Under the pieces are notes generated by a model. That model had not been told where the DNA came from, searched no databases, and saw nothing but the letters and a program-made list of their open reading frames with translations. A stretch of 64,000 nucleotides of DNA from JASJBU01 sp963790775 (lineage in GTDB: Bacteria > Pseudomonadota > Gammaproteobacteria > Chromatiales > Chromatiaceae), in contig CAWBPR010000005.1 in NCBI GenBank assembly GCA_963790775.1, positions 124,001 through 188,000 of the forward strand, in the 5' to 3' direction. Of the stretch, positions 26,626-34,108 are shown piece after piece. Numbering within the stretch: the first letter of the stretch is position 1; the number at the start of each line of letters is the position of its first letter. Both the position numbers and the translations under genes were made by a program.

Positions 26626-27036
26626 TCAGAGATATTTCCGCCAGTGGTTAGGCCGGTCATCCCGGCAACCGTGGTCCAGGCGCTGATAGCGATCGGCGAA
26701 AATCTTGCGGGTGCAATTCGAATTGCCGTGCAGGCAGCCCTGATTGGCGCGCTGGGTCTCTTCGGTGTAGTAGTGAAGAGTCCGTTTCAAGCGGTACAGC
26801 AGGCTGTTGTCGAGATGCAGCCCGATCTCCACCAGACCGTCTTCGATCTGCTCCAGGCAGATCTCCATGAGATGGTAGCTGACCTGCAGGTGGAGCCGGT
26901 CGATGAGATTAACCTTTTGAATTCCTTGAATATCCGACAGCAGGAGCGCAGCGGTCTGCGCCTGGTTGGGGTCCGGGTGAAGTTCGTTGAAATGAATCTC
27001 CCGGTGTTTGGTGAATTCGGGGTTAGCGGCGTCCAT
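26626..27036 (-). CDS. Conserved-looking hypothetical protein
   Basis: The 136-residue soluble protein is not one I can name. The first two thirds (IHFNELHPDPNQAQTAALLLSDIQGIQKVNLIDRLHLQVSYHLMEICLEQIEDGLVEIGLHLD) read as alternating beta strands and helices, like a small ferredoxin-like or heavy-metal-associated fold without the metal-binding CxxC. The C-terminal part is Cys/Arg/His-rich (QGCLHGNSNCTRKIF, HGCRDDRPNHWRKYL) and could bind metal or nucleic acid. The codon pattern fits a real gene. The fold statement is inference. Confidence 0.55.
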   Translation of the reverse strand: MDAANPEFTKHREIHFNELHPDPNQAQTAALLLSDIQGIQKVNLIDRLHLQVSYHLMEICLEQIEDGLVEIGLHLDNSLLYRLKRTLHYYTEETQRANQGCLHGNSNCTRKIFADRYQRLDHGCRDDRPNHWRKYL

Positions 27037-27134
27037 ATGTCATTATCCTAACCCCTGTAAGGAATTAATCAAGATACAATACTTGTCAGATTGCGAATTA
27101 TCATTGACTCGGGGTAAGAGGGATTTCCCTAGTT

Positions 27135-27983
27135 TTAATCCGGCCACGCTCCCTCGCTGATCCGCTCCTGGCCGGCAAGGTCCCGGAGCGTATTGATGGC
27201 GCTGAAGCCGGCCTTTTGAAAAAGCTCCCGCACCGCCGCTCCCTGATCATAGCCGTGCTCAATCAACAGCCAGCCGCCACACCGGAGGTGGTGACTCGCC
27301 CCGCAGACGAGGAGGCGGATGTCATGCAGGCCGTCTGCACCGGATATCAGCGCCCTGGCGGGTTCCCTGGGAAGGTCGCCTTGCTTGAGATGTGGGTCCT
27401 GTTCTGCAATATAGGGCGGGTTGCTGACAATCAGGTCATAGCGGACGTCTTCCGGTAGCGCATCGAACCAATTCCCAAGGCGAAAAGCGACATTGCTCAG
27501 GCGCAGGGATTGGGCATTATCCTGGGCCAGTTTCAATGCGTCGTCCGCGGCGTCCGTGGCGATCACCATGCAGTCAGGCCGCTCGCTGGCGATGGCCAGG
27601 GCAATGGCGCCACTGCCGGTGCCGAGGTCGGCAATACTGGGCTGGTGCAGGGCCTGCATGATTTCCAGCGCCCTTTCGACCAGCAGTTCTGTTTCGGGAC
27701 GCGGAATCAAGGTGGCGGGGGAGACTTTCAGCGCCAGGGACCAGAATTCCCGGATGCCGGTGATATGTGCAATCGGCTCTCCCTGGAGGCGCCGCTCGAT
27801 CAGCAGATTATAGTGCTCCCGTTGCGCAACCGAGAGGGTTGCCTCGGGCCAGGCGAAGAGAAAGCTGCGAGGTTTTTGCAGCAGGTGGCAGAGCAGCACC
27901 GCAGCTTCCAGCTCGGGGGCGCTATGCGGGACTAACCTGAGTGAGTGGGTCGCTTCTTCGAGCGCTTGTCGGATGGATGTCAC
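27135..27983 (-). CDS. prmC: Release-factor glutamine methyltransferase
   Basis: Methylates the GGQ glutamine of RF1 and RF2. The class I methyltransferase fold shows IADLGTGSGAIALAIA and the N-methyltransferase motif VSNPPYI. The frame is open to 28028, but GTG 27983 gives MTSIRQALEEATHSL, the usual PrmC start (282 residues). It lies downstream of its substrate gene prfA, the standard order. Confidence 0.94.
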   Translation of the reverse strand: MTSIRQALEEATHSLRLVPHSAPELEAAVLLCHLLQKPRSFLFAWPEATLSVAQREHYNLLIERRLQGEPIAHITGIREFWSLALKVSPATLIPRPETELLVERALEIMQALHQPSIADLGTGSGAIALAIASERPDCMVIATDAADDALKLAQDNAQSLRLSNVAFRLGNWFDALPEDVRYDLIVSNPPYIAEQDPHLKQGDLPREPARALISGADGLHDIRLLVCGASHHLRCGGWLLIEHGYDQGAAVRELFQKAGFSAINTLRDLAGQERISEGAWPD

Positions 27984-28120
27984 GAGCTGATAAGTTAATG
28001 GACCTGGGGCGCGATTGGAAAGACACAAAGACCACTGAACGGGTTATGCGGCTTTGGATGTTTGCGTATGATTAGCCATCCTTGGCGCAACTTGGGTATT
28101 TTATCTTGCCCCTGGCCCGG

Positions 28121-29200
28121 TCATCCCTCACTCATCGCCGCCAGCTGTTCGGCCTGATGTTCCCGCAGCAGCGGGTCGATCACCTGATCCAGCGCGCCTG
28201 CCATCACCTCGTCCAGTTTGTACAGGGTCAGGTTGATGCGGTGGTCGGTGAGGCGGTTTTGCGGAAAGTTATAGGTGCGGATGCGCTCTGAACGATCGCC
28301 ACTGCCGACCTGCAGTTTTCGTGAGCTGGCCTGCTCGCTGGTGACGGCATCCTGAGCCTGGGAGAGCAGCCTGGCCTTCAGCAGGGACATGGCGCGGGCC
28401 TTGTTCTTGTGCTGGGAGCGTTCATCCTGGCACTCCACCACGATGCCGCTGGGCAGGTGGGTGAGGCGCACCGCTGAGTCGGTCTTGTTGACATGCTGGC
28501 CGCCGGCGCCGGAGGCGCGGTAGGTGTCGATGCGCAGGTCGCTGCTGTTGATCTCCACCTCATCCACCTCTTCGGCTTCCGGCAGGATGGCGACGGTGCA
28601 GGCGGAAGTATGGATGCGCCCCTGGGATTCGGTCTCCGGAACCCGCTGCACACGGTGTGCGCCGGATTCGAACTTCAGTTTGGAATACACCGCATTGCCG
28701 CTGATGCGGCACACGATCTCTTTGTAACCGCCATGTTCCCCCAGGCTTTCGCTGATGGTTTCGGTTTGCCAGCCTTGCGCCTCGGCATAGCGTAGATACA
28801 TGCGATGCAGGTCGCCGGAAAACAGCGCTGCCTCGGCGCCGCCTGTACCGGCGCGGATCTCCAGGAATATGTTGCGCTGGTCGTTGGGGTCAGGCGGGAT
28901 CAGCAGCAGCTGCAGCGCCGGCTCCAGCTGATTGCGGGTCTGCTCCGCCAGTGCCAGTTCTTCACGGGCCAGTTCCGCCATCTCCGGGTCATCGAGCATC
29001 TCACTGGCGCTTGCGACGTCATGTTCAGACTCGCTGAAGCGGCGGAAGGCCTGCACCACGGGTTCCAACTGGGCATATTCCCGGCTCAGGTCGCGAAACA
29101 GGTTCTGGTTATTCTGGGTGTCAGGTTCGGCGAGCAGGGCGGTGATCTCTTCGAATCGCTCGGCGATATGCTCCAGCTTGCCGCGCAAGGAAGATTTCAT
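28121..29200 (-). CDS. prfA: Peptide chain release factor 1
   Basis: Recognises UAA and UAG and triggers peptide release. The 359-residue protein has the GAGGQHVNKTDSA catalytic loop and the anticodon-mimic region RVPETESQGRIHTSACTVA; the codon-reading tripeptide is PET where E. coli has PAT. Its start overlaps the hemA stop by 4 bases (29197-29200), implying coupling. Confidence 0.98.
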   Translation of the reverse strand: MKSSLRGKLEHIAERFEEITALLAEPDTQNNQNLFRDLSREYAQLEPVVQAFRRFSESEHDVASASEMLDDPEMAELAREELALAEQTRNQLEPALQLLLIPPDPNDQRNIFLEIRAGTGGAEAALFSGDLHRMYLRYAEAQGWQTETISESLGEHGGYKEIVCRISGNAVYSKLKFESGAHRVQRVPETESQGRIHTSACTVAILPEAEEVDEVEINSSDLRIDTYRASGAGGQHVNKTDSAVRLTHLPSGIVVECQDERSQHKNKARAMSLLKARLLSQAQDAVTSEQASSRKLQVGSGDRSERIRTYNFPQNRLTDHRINLTLYKLDEVMAGALDQVIDPLLREHQAEQLAAMSEG

Positions 29201-30465
29201 GAATTGTTATCGATTTTCTTTAGCTGAAAGATGGTGTTGGCGGCTTCGAGCAGATCCAGCTGGCCGTTAAAGCCGGCCTGACGCAGCTGAGAGCTGGGGG
29301 TGTGCAGCAGTTTGTTGGTCAGGGTGCGAGCCAGAAACTGCATTGCCTGTTCCGGGGATTTACCTTTGTTGAGCTGCTGCAGGGCCTTCTGCAGAACCTC
29401 GTCCCGTAAATTTTCCGCATGGCAACGATAATCCTGGATGAGTTCAACGGCATCCAGGGAGCGCAGCCAACCCATGTATTCGTCTACGTGAAGATCGATG
29501 ATCTCTTCCGCCTGATGCGCGGCTTCCTGGCGCGAGCGCATGTTCTCCTGAATCACCTCCTGCAGGTCATCCACGCTGTAGAGGTAGATGTCGCTGAGAT
29601 CCGCGACCTCAGGTTCGATATCCCTGGGGACGGCGATATCCACCATGAAGATGGGGCGGTGTTTGCGCTCCTTCAGGGCGCTCTCCACGGTGCCCTTGCC
29701 CAGCACAGGCAAGGGGCTGGCGGTGGAGGAGATGACGATGTCCGCCTCTGCCAGATGGCCGCTCAGTTCGGTCAAGGAGATGGCAAAGCCTTCAAATTGA
29801 GCCGCCAGGATGTGTGCCTTTTCCACGGTGCGGTTGGCGACGATGATGCGCCCGATGCCGTTTTGATGCAGGTGCCGGGCGGCCAGTTCAATCGTTTCAC
29901 CAGCGCCGATCAACAGCGCAGTCTGCTCGGAAAGGTCGCTGAAAATCTGTTTGGCGAGACTGACTGCGGCAAAAGCGACCGATACCGGACTGTTGCCGAT
30001 CGCTGTATCGGTGCGGATCTGCTTGGCTACGGAAAATGTGTGCTGAAACAGTTTACTCAGCAGCTTATGGGTGGTTCCGGCAACGGTCGCGGTCTGGAAG
30101 GCTGCTTTTACCTGGCCGAGAATCTGTGGTTCGCCGAGCACCAGCGAATCCAGGCCGCAGGAGACCCGCAGCAGGTGTTTTACCGCATCCTCGTCCAGAT
30201 GGCTGTATAGGTAAGGGCTTACCCGGCCCTGCGGCAGGCCATGGAATTTGCTGATCCAGTCGGCAATGGGCGCATGGTTCTCCTTGTTGAGCGTGCAGTA
30301 GACCTCTGTCCTATTACAGGTCGAGAGGATGACGGATTCCTCCACTGCCGGATGTTCGCCCAGGCTGCGTAACGCGCCGACAATGATGTCCGGTCCGAAG
30401 GTCAGTCTTTCGCGGATTTCGACCGGCGCGGTTTTATGGTTGAGTCCCAGTGCAAGTATGGACAT
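29197..30465 (-). CDS. hemA: Glutamyl-tRNA reductase
   Basis: First enzyme of C5 tetrapyrrole synthesis: NADPH-dependent reduction of Glu-tRNA to glutamate-1-semialdehyde. The 422-residue protein has the catalytic Cys50 in LSTCNRTEVY, GLDSLVLGEPQILGQVK, the NADPH loop LLIGAGETIELAARHL, and the C-terminal dimerisation helices. It heads the hemA-prfA-prmC unit. Confidence 0.97.
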   Translation of the reverse strand: MSILALGLNHKTAPVEIRERLTFGPDIIVGALRSLGEHPAVEESVILSTCNRTEVYCTLNKENHAPIADWISKFHGLPQGRVSPYLYSHLDEDAVKHLLRVSCGLDSLVLGEPQILGQVKAAFQTATVAGTTHKLLSKLFQHTFSVAKQIRTDTAIGNSPVSVAFAAVSLAKQIFSDLSEQTALLIGAGETIELAARHLHQNGIGRIIVANRTVEKAHILAAQFEGFAISLTELSGHLAEADIVISSTASPLPVLGKGTVESALKERKHRPIFMVDIAVPRDIEPEVADLSDIYLYSVDDLQEVIQENMRSRQEAAHQAEEIIDLHVDEYMGWLRSLDAVELIQDYRCHAENLRDEVLQKALQQLNKGKSPEQAMQFLARTLTNKLLHTPSSQLRQAGFNGQLDLLEAANTIFQLKKIDNNS

Positions 30466-30794
30466 GTATTTCTTCTGCGAGAATATCAGATAGGGGATTG
30501 TGTTCTATCAAAGTATTGAATTCAAGTCGGTTTATGTAAAAGTGAGATGGAATTCTGAAGCTTAAATCAACCAAACACTCGTGCAATGCCATGAGTTTTA
30601 AGGCAATTTAATCTATTCTGCGGAGGGGTTTATGGGCTTTAATTCCCAAATTAGTGGAAATCCCTAGTTGCGGGAATCCTCATATACTGTTACAAATAGC
30701 GCGCTGTGACGTAAGTCATTCATTAGAAACAGTTAATTTAATTATACCCAGGCGGCGATAATAATCCAGAGCCGTCAGCCAGGAGGATCACTAC
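30466..30794. other. Divergent intergenic region hemA / LolA-like gene
   Basis: A 329-base AT-rich gap carrying divergent promoters. TATACT at 30683-30688 is a possible -10 for the rightward operon, but the best upstream hexamer (TTGCGG at 30668) is only 9 bases away, so I do not call a promoter. The translation signal of the rightward gene is a clear AGGAGG at 30781-30786. Confidence 0.4.
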
Positions 30795-31772
30795 ATGCAA
30801 GTGCGTAAGCTTGTCGCTGCATTCGCGGCTGTTCCCGTTCTATTCGCTGCTCAGGCCTTCGCCGGGGTTTCTAAAGATCTGCCATTGCCTTCCGGCACGC
30901 CGACTGCCAATGAAATCGCCGATCAGGTCTACTTCGTAAACCATTTCTATGCGGTAAAGAGTTACGGTATCACCAACGACAACAAGGATCCGAAGCAAAG
31001 CCGCAAGGCGGAAGCTGGGAAGATCACGGTCCTGTTGAACAAATCCGCCGGCAGTTCCCCTGATACCATCACGCTGGAACGTTATCTCAACAATGACTAC
31101 AGTGATGGTTCGACCAACGCCCAGGATATCGCGATCTTTCGTTCCGGCAAGCTGAAGGGCACCGGCATGTTGATCACCGACTTCACTGATGACAACAAGA
31201 GCCAGGCCTACTCCATCTGGCTGCCCGCACTGCGTAAGATCCGCCGCTTTGCCGAGCCGGCCCACGACGACGCCTGGGGTGGCAGTGATTTTACCTTCGG
31301 CGATGTTACCCTGCGTAAACCGGCGCATGAGACCCATGAACTGCTGGGCACCGAAACCTTCAATGACTGCCTGGGCGCCATCGATAAAGCGGAAGCCAAG
31401 AGCAAATATCTGCCGAATCCGCCAGACGCTGCCTGCGACCACAAAGGAAAAGAGGTCTACAAGCTGAAGAGCAAAACCAAAAAAGAGAACTGGTGGTATG
31501 ACGAGCGTGTCAGCTACATCGATACCAAATCCTTTGCGGATTACCGCACCGAGTACTTTAAAGATGGCAAGATGATCAAAGTGATCGATCGTCATTGGGT
31601 CAGCATGGGGCTGGATGATCCGCGTGGCCAGCAATGGGGATACTGGTACGGTAAGACCCTGGACTCAGGTCATGAGACCTGGGCTGTCATTCCTGAGGGT
31701 GTTACCCAGATCAATCAGGGCTGGGATCCTGATTTCTGGTCAGAGTCGACTCTGCGTAAGATCAAACGTTAA
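30795..31772 (+). CDS. LolA-like outer-membrane lipoprotein-sorting family protein (RND-linked)
   Basis: The 325-residue periplasmic protein has a signal peptide (cleavage after AQAFA, about residue 23). It belongs to the LolA-like group annotated as outer membrane lipoprotein-sorting protein (Pfam LolA_like). Diagnostic features are KGTGMLI (121-127), LPALRKIRR (143-151) and WGGSDFTFGDV (161-171). Such proteins are thought to shuttle lipids or acylated proteins through the periplasm on an open half-barrel. The operon order LolA-like / DUF1302 / RND suggests a carrier between the RND pump at 34109 and the outer-membrane protein at 31872. The cargo is unknown. Confidence 0.78.
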   Translation: MQVRKLVAAFAAVPVLFAAQAFAGVSKDLPLPSGTPTANEIADQVYFVNHFYAVKSYGITNDNKDPKQSRKAEAGKITVLLNKSAGSSPDTITLERYLNNDYSDGSTNAQDIAIFRSGKLKGTGMLITDFTDDNKSQAYSIWLPALRKIRRFAEPAHDDAWGGSDFTFGDVTLRKPAHETHELLGTETFNDCLGAIDKAEAKSKYLPNPPDAACDHKGKEVYKLKSKTKKENWWYDERVSYIDTKSFADYRTEYFKDGKMIKVIDRHWVSMGLDDPRGQQWGYWYGKTLDSGHETWAVIPEGVTQINQGWDPDFWSESTLRKIKR

Positions 31773-31780
31773 AAAATCAA

Positions 31781-31807
31781 CAGGGGTGTAAGCAACTTAC
31801 ACCCCTG
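31781..31807 (+). other. Perfect 12-bp hairpin between operon genes
   Basis: CAGGGGTGTAAG-CAA-CTTACACCCCTG begins 9 bases after the LolA-like stop and has no U-tract. It looks like an mRNA processing or stabilising hairpin that sets relative expression of the first gene, not a full terminator. Confidence 0.5.
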
Positions 31808-31871
31808 ATAACAATATAGGCTGATTTTGATTCGGCCTGTCGTATCAAAAGGTTTGGGAGGGTAACTCAAG

Positions 31872-34010
31872 ATGTTTAAGCGATCCGCGCTATTTCAATC
31901 CATGCTGCTGGCTATGGTTCTACCAGGCGCTGCCCTGGCGATCGATGTCGGTGGTTATCTGAAGAATGAAACTGCTGTGTTCACCAAGGATGGCCAGGTC
32001 ACCGGTGAAGCCACATCCATGCTGGATGAAGAGGGCCACGACAAGTTCGACCTGATGAAATTCGAAAACTCGGCACGGATATTCCTGAACGGTGATATCG
32101 GTGAATCGAGTTCGTGGCATGGTGATTTGAACCTGATCTATGATTCTGAAGGCGTCAACAGCTATTACAAAGGCCACGAAAACTACACCCAGAATGACTA
32201 TTTGCGGGAACTGTATGTCGACACCAATGCGTTTGGCTGGGACTTCCGTCTGGGTAAACAGCAGGTAGTATGGGGAACGGCCGACGGTATCAAGCTTCTG
32301 GATATCATCAATCCGACTGATTTCCGTGAGCTGAATCAGAATGCCATGGAAGATTCGCGCATACCAATCTGGATGATCAATGCAGAAACGAATGTGGGCG
32401 ATAGCGGCAATATCCAGTTCATCGTTTCTCAGGTTGAGGAAAACAAAATTCCAGGTCTGAATGAGGATGGCGACGAAGGCCACCCATTCCTGATGAAGGG
32501 TGTTGATACCATAACTGGCGATGTGAATGGCTTCCTTAATGTGGCTCCTGCACTTGCCAATGTGGCGGGAAGTTTTACAAATGCAACACAAATAGCATCA
32601 TTTGGGCCAGCTCCGAACCCGCTATACAGCCCCGCGTTCGGACTTGTTCCTTTCAGTGGTTTTACCGTAGATGGTTTTGCATCATCACCATCAATGCTGC
32701 CGTTTGGTAGTACATTTGGGTATCAAGATCTAGGGATTATCTCTCAGTGTGGTTTAGATCCAACTTGTAGTACTGATCCTAATGCAAATTATTTTATTAC
32801 CAACCTGATGCCAGTAAACAGTATCAACCCTGCAGATACCAGCTGGAATCCAGATACTAATCCAATCTCTGCGTTTGAATATATGCCAATGGCGACGTTT
32901 GCGACTTTCAATTCATTCGCAAGTTTTAATCCCGCAACAAGCAGTTTTACCGGTGCAACATCTGAATATGTAAGGGACTATCCGGATGACACTGATGTCA
33001 ATGCTGGTTTTCGCTGGAAGCAGACCACAGACACTGGTTTTAACTACTCGCTGAATTACTTTTACCATTACAGTGCGAATCCAGATATTAGCCTGAGCTG
33101 GCGCGATGCTGTTACCGGTGAAGCATTGACAGAGCAGTTAGCGCCTGCAGGTGACTTTATTGACAACCTTACTGGAGCTCCAGGCCCTGATGGTAATCCC
33201 GATCTCGCTGATTTCAGTCAGAGTCTGACACTGGATCAACTCCCCACAAACTTATTGGCGGAGTTACCTGCTACTGTTTTACTGCACAATAGCGCAGGAG
33301 AGTATTATGGCGCGTTTGATCCCACGGGAGGTATGGGTGCCTACAATCCGAATTCGGTCAAACTGAGATTTACCGAATCACTTCATAGAGTGCACAGTAT
33401 TGGAACGTCTTTCGACTATGGCATGAGCCTGGGCGATCTGCCGGTCGTGTTGAGAGGTGAATTCCTGTATGACAAAGACGACAAGCAGCCAGTAATCTAT
33501 CGTCATCTGCTTAATAATGGCGCTCTCGCGAGTTCGCTCATAATGGAAGATGCAGATTACTTTAAGTATGTTTTGGGCGTTGACGTCACCGTCTTAACTA
33601 ATATGCTGGTGAGTGGGCAATTTATACAATTTAGAAACTTAGATTATATAGATGACAGTAAAGACTGCACGACCCAGGCAGCTAACATAGTGAATTGTGA
33701 TGCCTACACCGCAGACTTCGCCACCCTTTCTCTTACCAATGACCTGAACAAAGGCTACGAAAACAAAGAGTTCTACTCGCTGTTTTTCTCCAAGCCCTTT
33801 GGTGATTCTCAGGAGCATCGCTGGAACAACATCTCTATCTATGAAGAGGGTGGTGGTTTCTGGAACCGCTTCGATGTTGAATACAGCTTCACCGATACGG
33901 TGCTGGGTTCTGCGGAGTGGAATCACTACGGGGGTGACGAGAATACGACCTTCGGTCAGTTCGATGAGTCATCCAATGTCCAACTTGGTATGAAGTGGAT
34001 CTTTGAATAA
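31872..34010 (+). CDS. DUF1302 outer-membrane protein
   Basis: The 712-residue protein has a signal peptide (ends near AALA, residue 23). Beta-barrel character is clear: alternating polar/aromatic strands, a C-terminal strand ending MKWIFE, and DUF1302 motifs NDYLRELYVDTNAFGWDFRLGKQQVVWGTADGIKLLDIINPTDFREL. The ribosome site GGGAGG precedes the ATG. A Pro/Asn/Ser/Phe-rich insert (about residues 220-370) is probably a large extracellular loop. The protein sits between a LolA-like carrier and an RND transporter, so it is the likely outer-membrane element of the system. Confidence 0.8.
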   Translation: MFKRSALFQSMLLAMVLPGAALAIDVGGYLKNETAVFTKDGQVTGEATSMLDEEGHDKFDLMKFENSARIFLNGDIGESSSWHGDLNLIYDSEGVNSYYKGHENYTQNDYLRELYVDTNAFGWDFRLGKQQVVWGTADGIKLLDIINPTDFRELNQNAMEDSRIPIWMINAETNVGDSGNIQFIVSQVEENKIPGLNEDGDEGHPFLMKGVDTITGDVNGFLNVAPALANVAGSFTNATQIASFGPAPNPLYSPAFGLVPFSGFTVDGFASSPSMLPFGSTFGYQDLGIISQCGLDPTCSTDPNANYFITNLMPVNSINPADTSWNPDTNPISAFEYMPMATFATFNSFASFNPATSSFTGATSEYVRDYPDDTDVNAGFRWKQTTDTGFNYSLNYFYHYSANPDISLSWRDAVTGEALTEQLAPAGDFIDNLTGAPGPDGNPDLADFSQSLTLDQLPTNLLAELPATVLLHNSAGEYYGAFDPTGGMGAYNPNSVKLRFTESLHRVHSIGTSFDYGMSLGDLPVVLRGEFLYDKDDKQPVIYRHLLNNGALASSLIMEDADYFKYVLGVDVTVLTNMLVSGQFIQFRNLDYIDDSKDCTTQAANIVNCDAYTADFATLSLTNDLNKGYENKEFYSLFFSKPFGDSQEHRWNNISIYEEGGGFWNRFDVEYSFTDTVLGSAEWNHYGGDENTTFGQFDESSNVQLGMKWIFE

Positions 34011-34040
34011 ACCTTCAATGAATCCATTGATCTAGAGATG

Positions 34041-34083
34041 AGGCTGGGAGCCGGAGTCTGACTCCAGTTTCCAGCCTTTTTTG
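34041..34083 (+). terminator. Terminator/attenuator between DUF1302 and RND genes
   Basis: AGGCTGG (34041-34047) pairs with CCAGCCT (34071-34077), with an inner GGAGT/ACTCC stem, followed by six T. It lies inside the operon 26 bases ahead of the RND start, so it probably reduces rather than stops downstream transcription. Confidence 0.7.
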
Positions 34084-34108
34084 TTTCAACTGGCATAGGA
34101 CAATCGCC

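Noticed and set aside
30660..30690. Possible sigma-54 or sigma-70 promoter ahead of the LolA-like gene
   Set aside because: TGG and TTGC are 2 bases too far apart for sigma-54, and TTGCGG to TATACT is too short for sigma-70.
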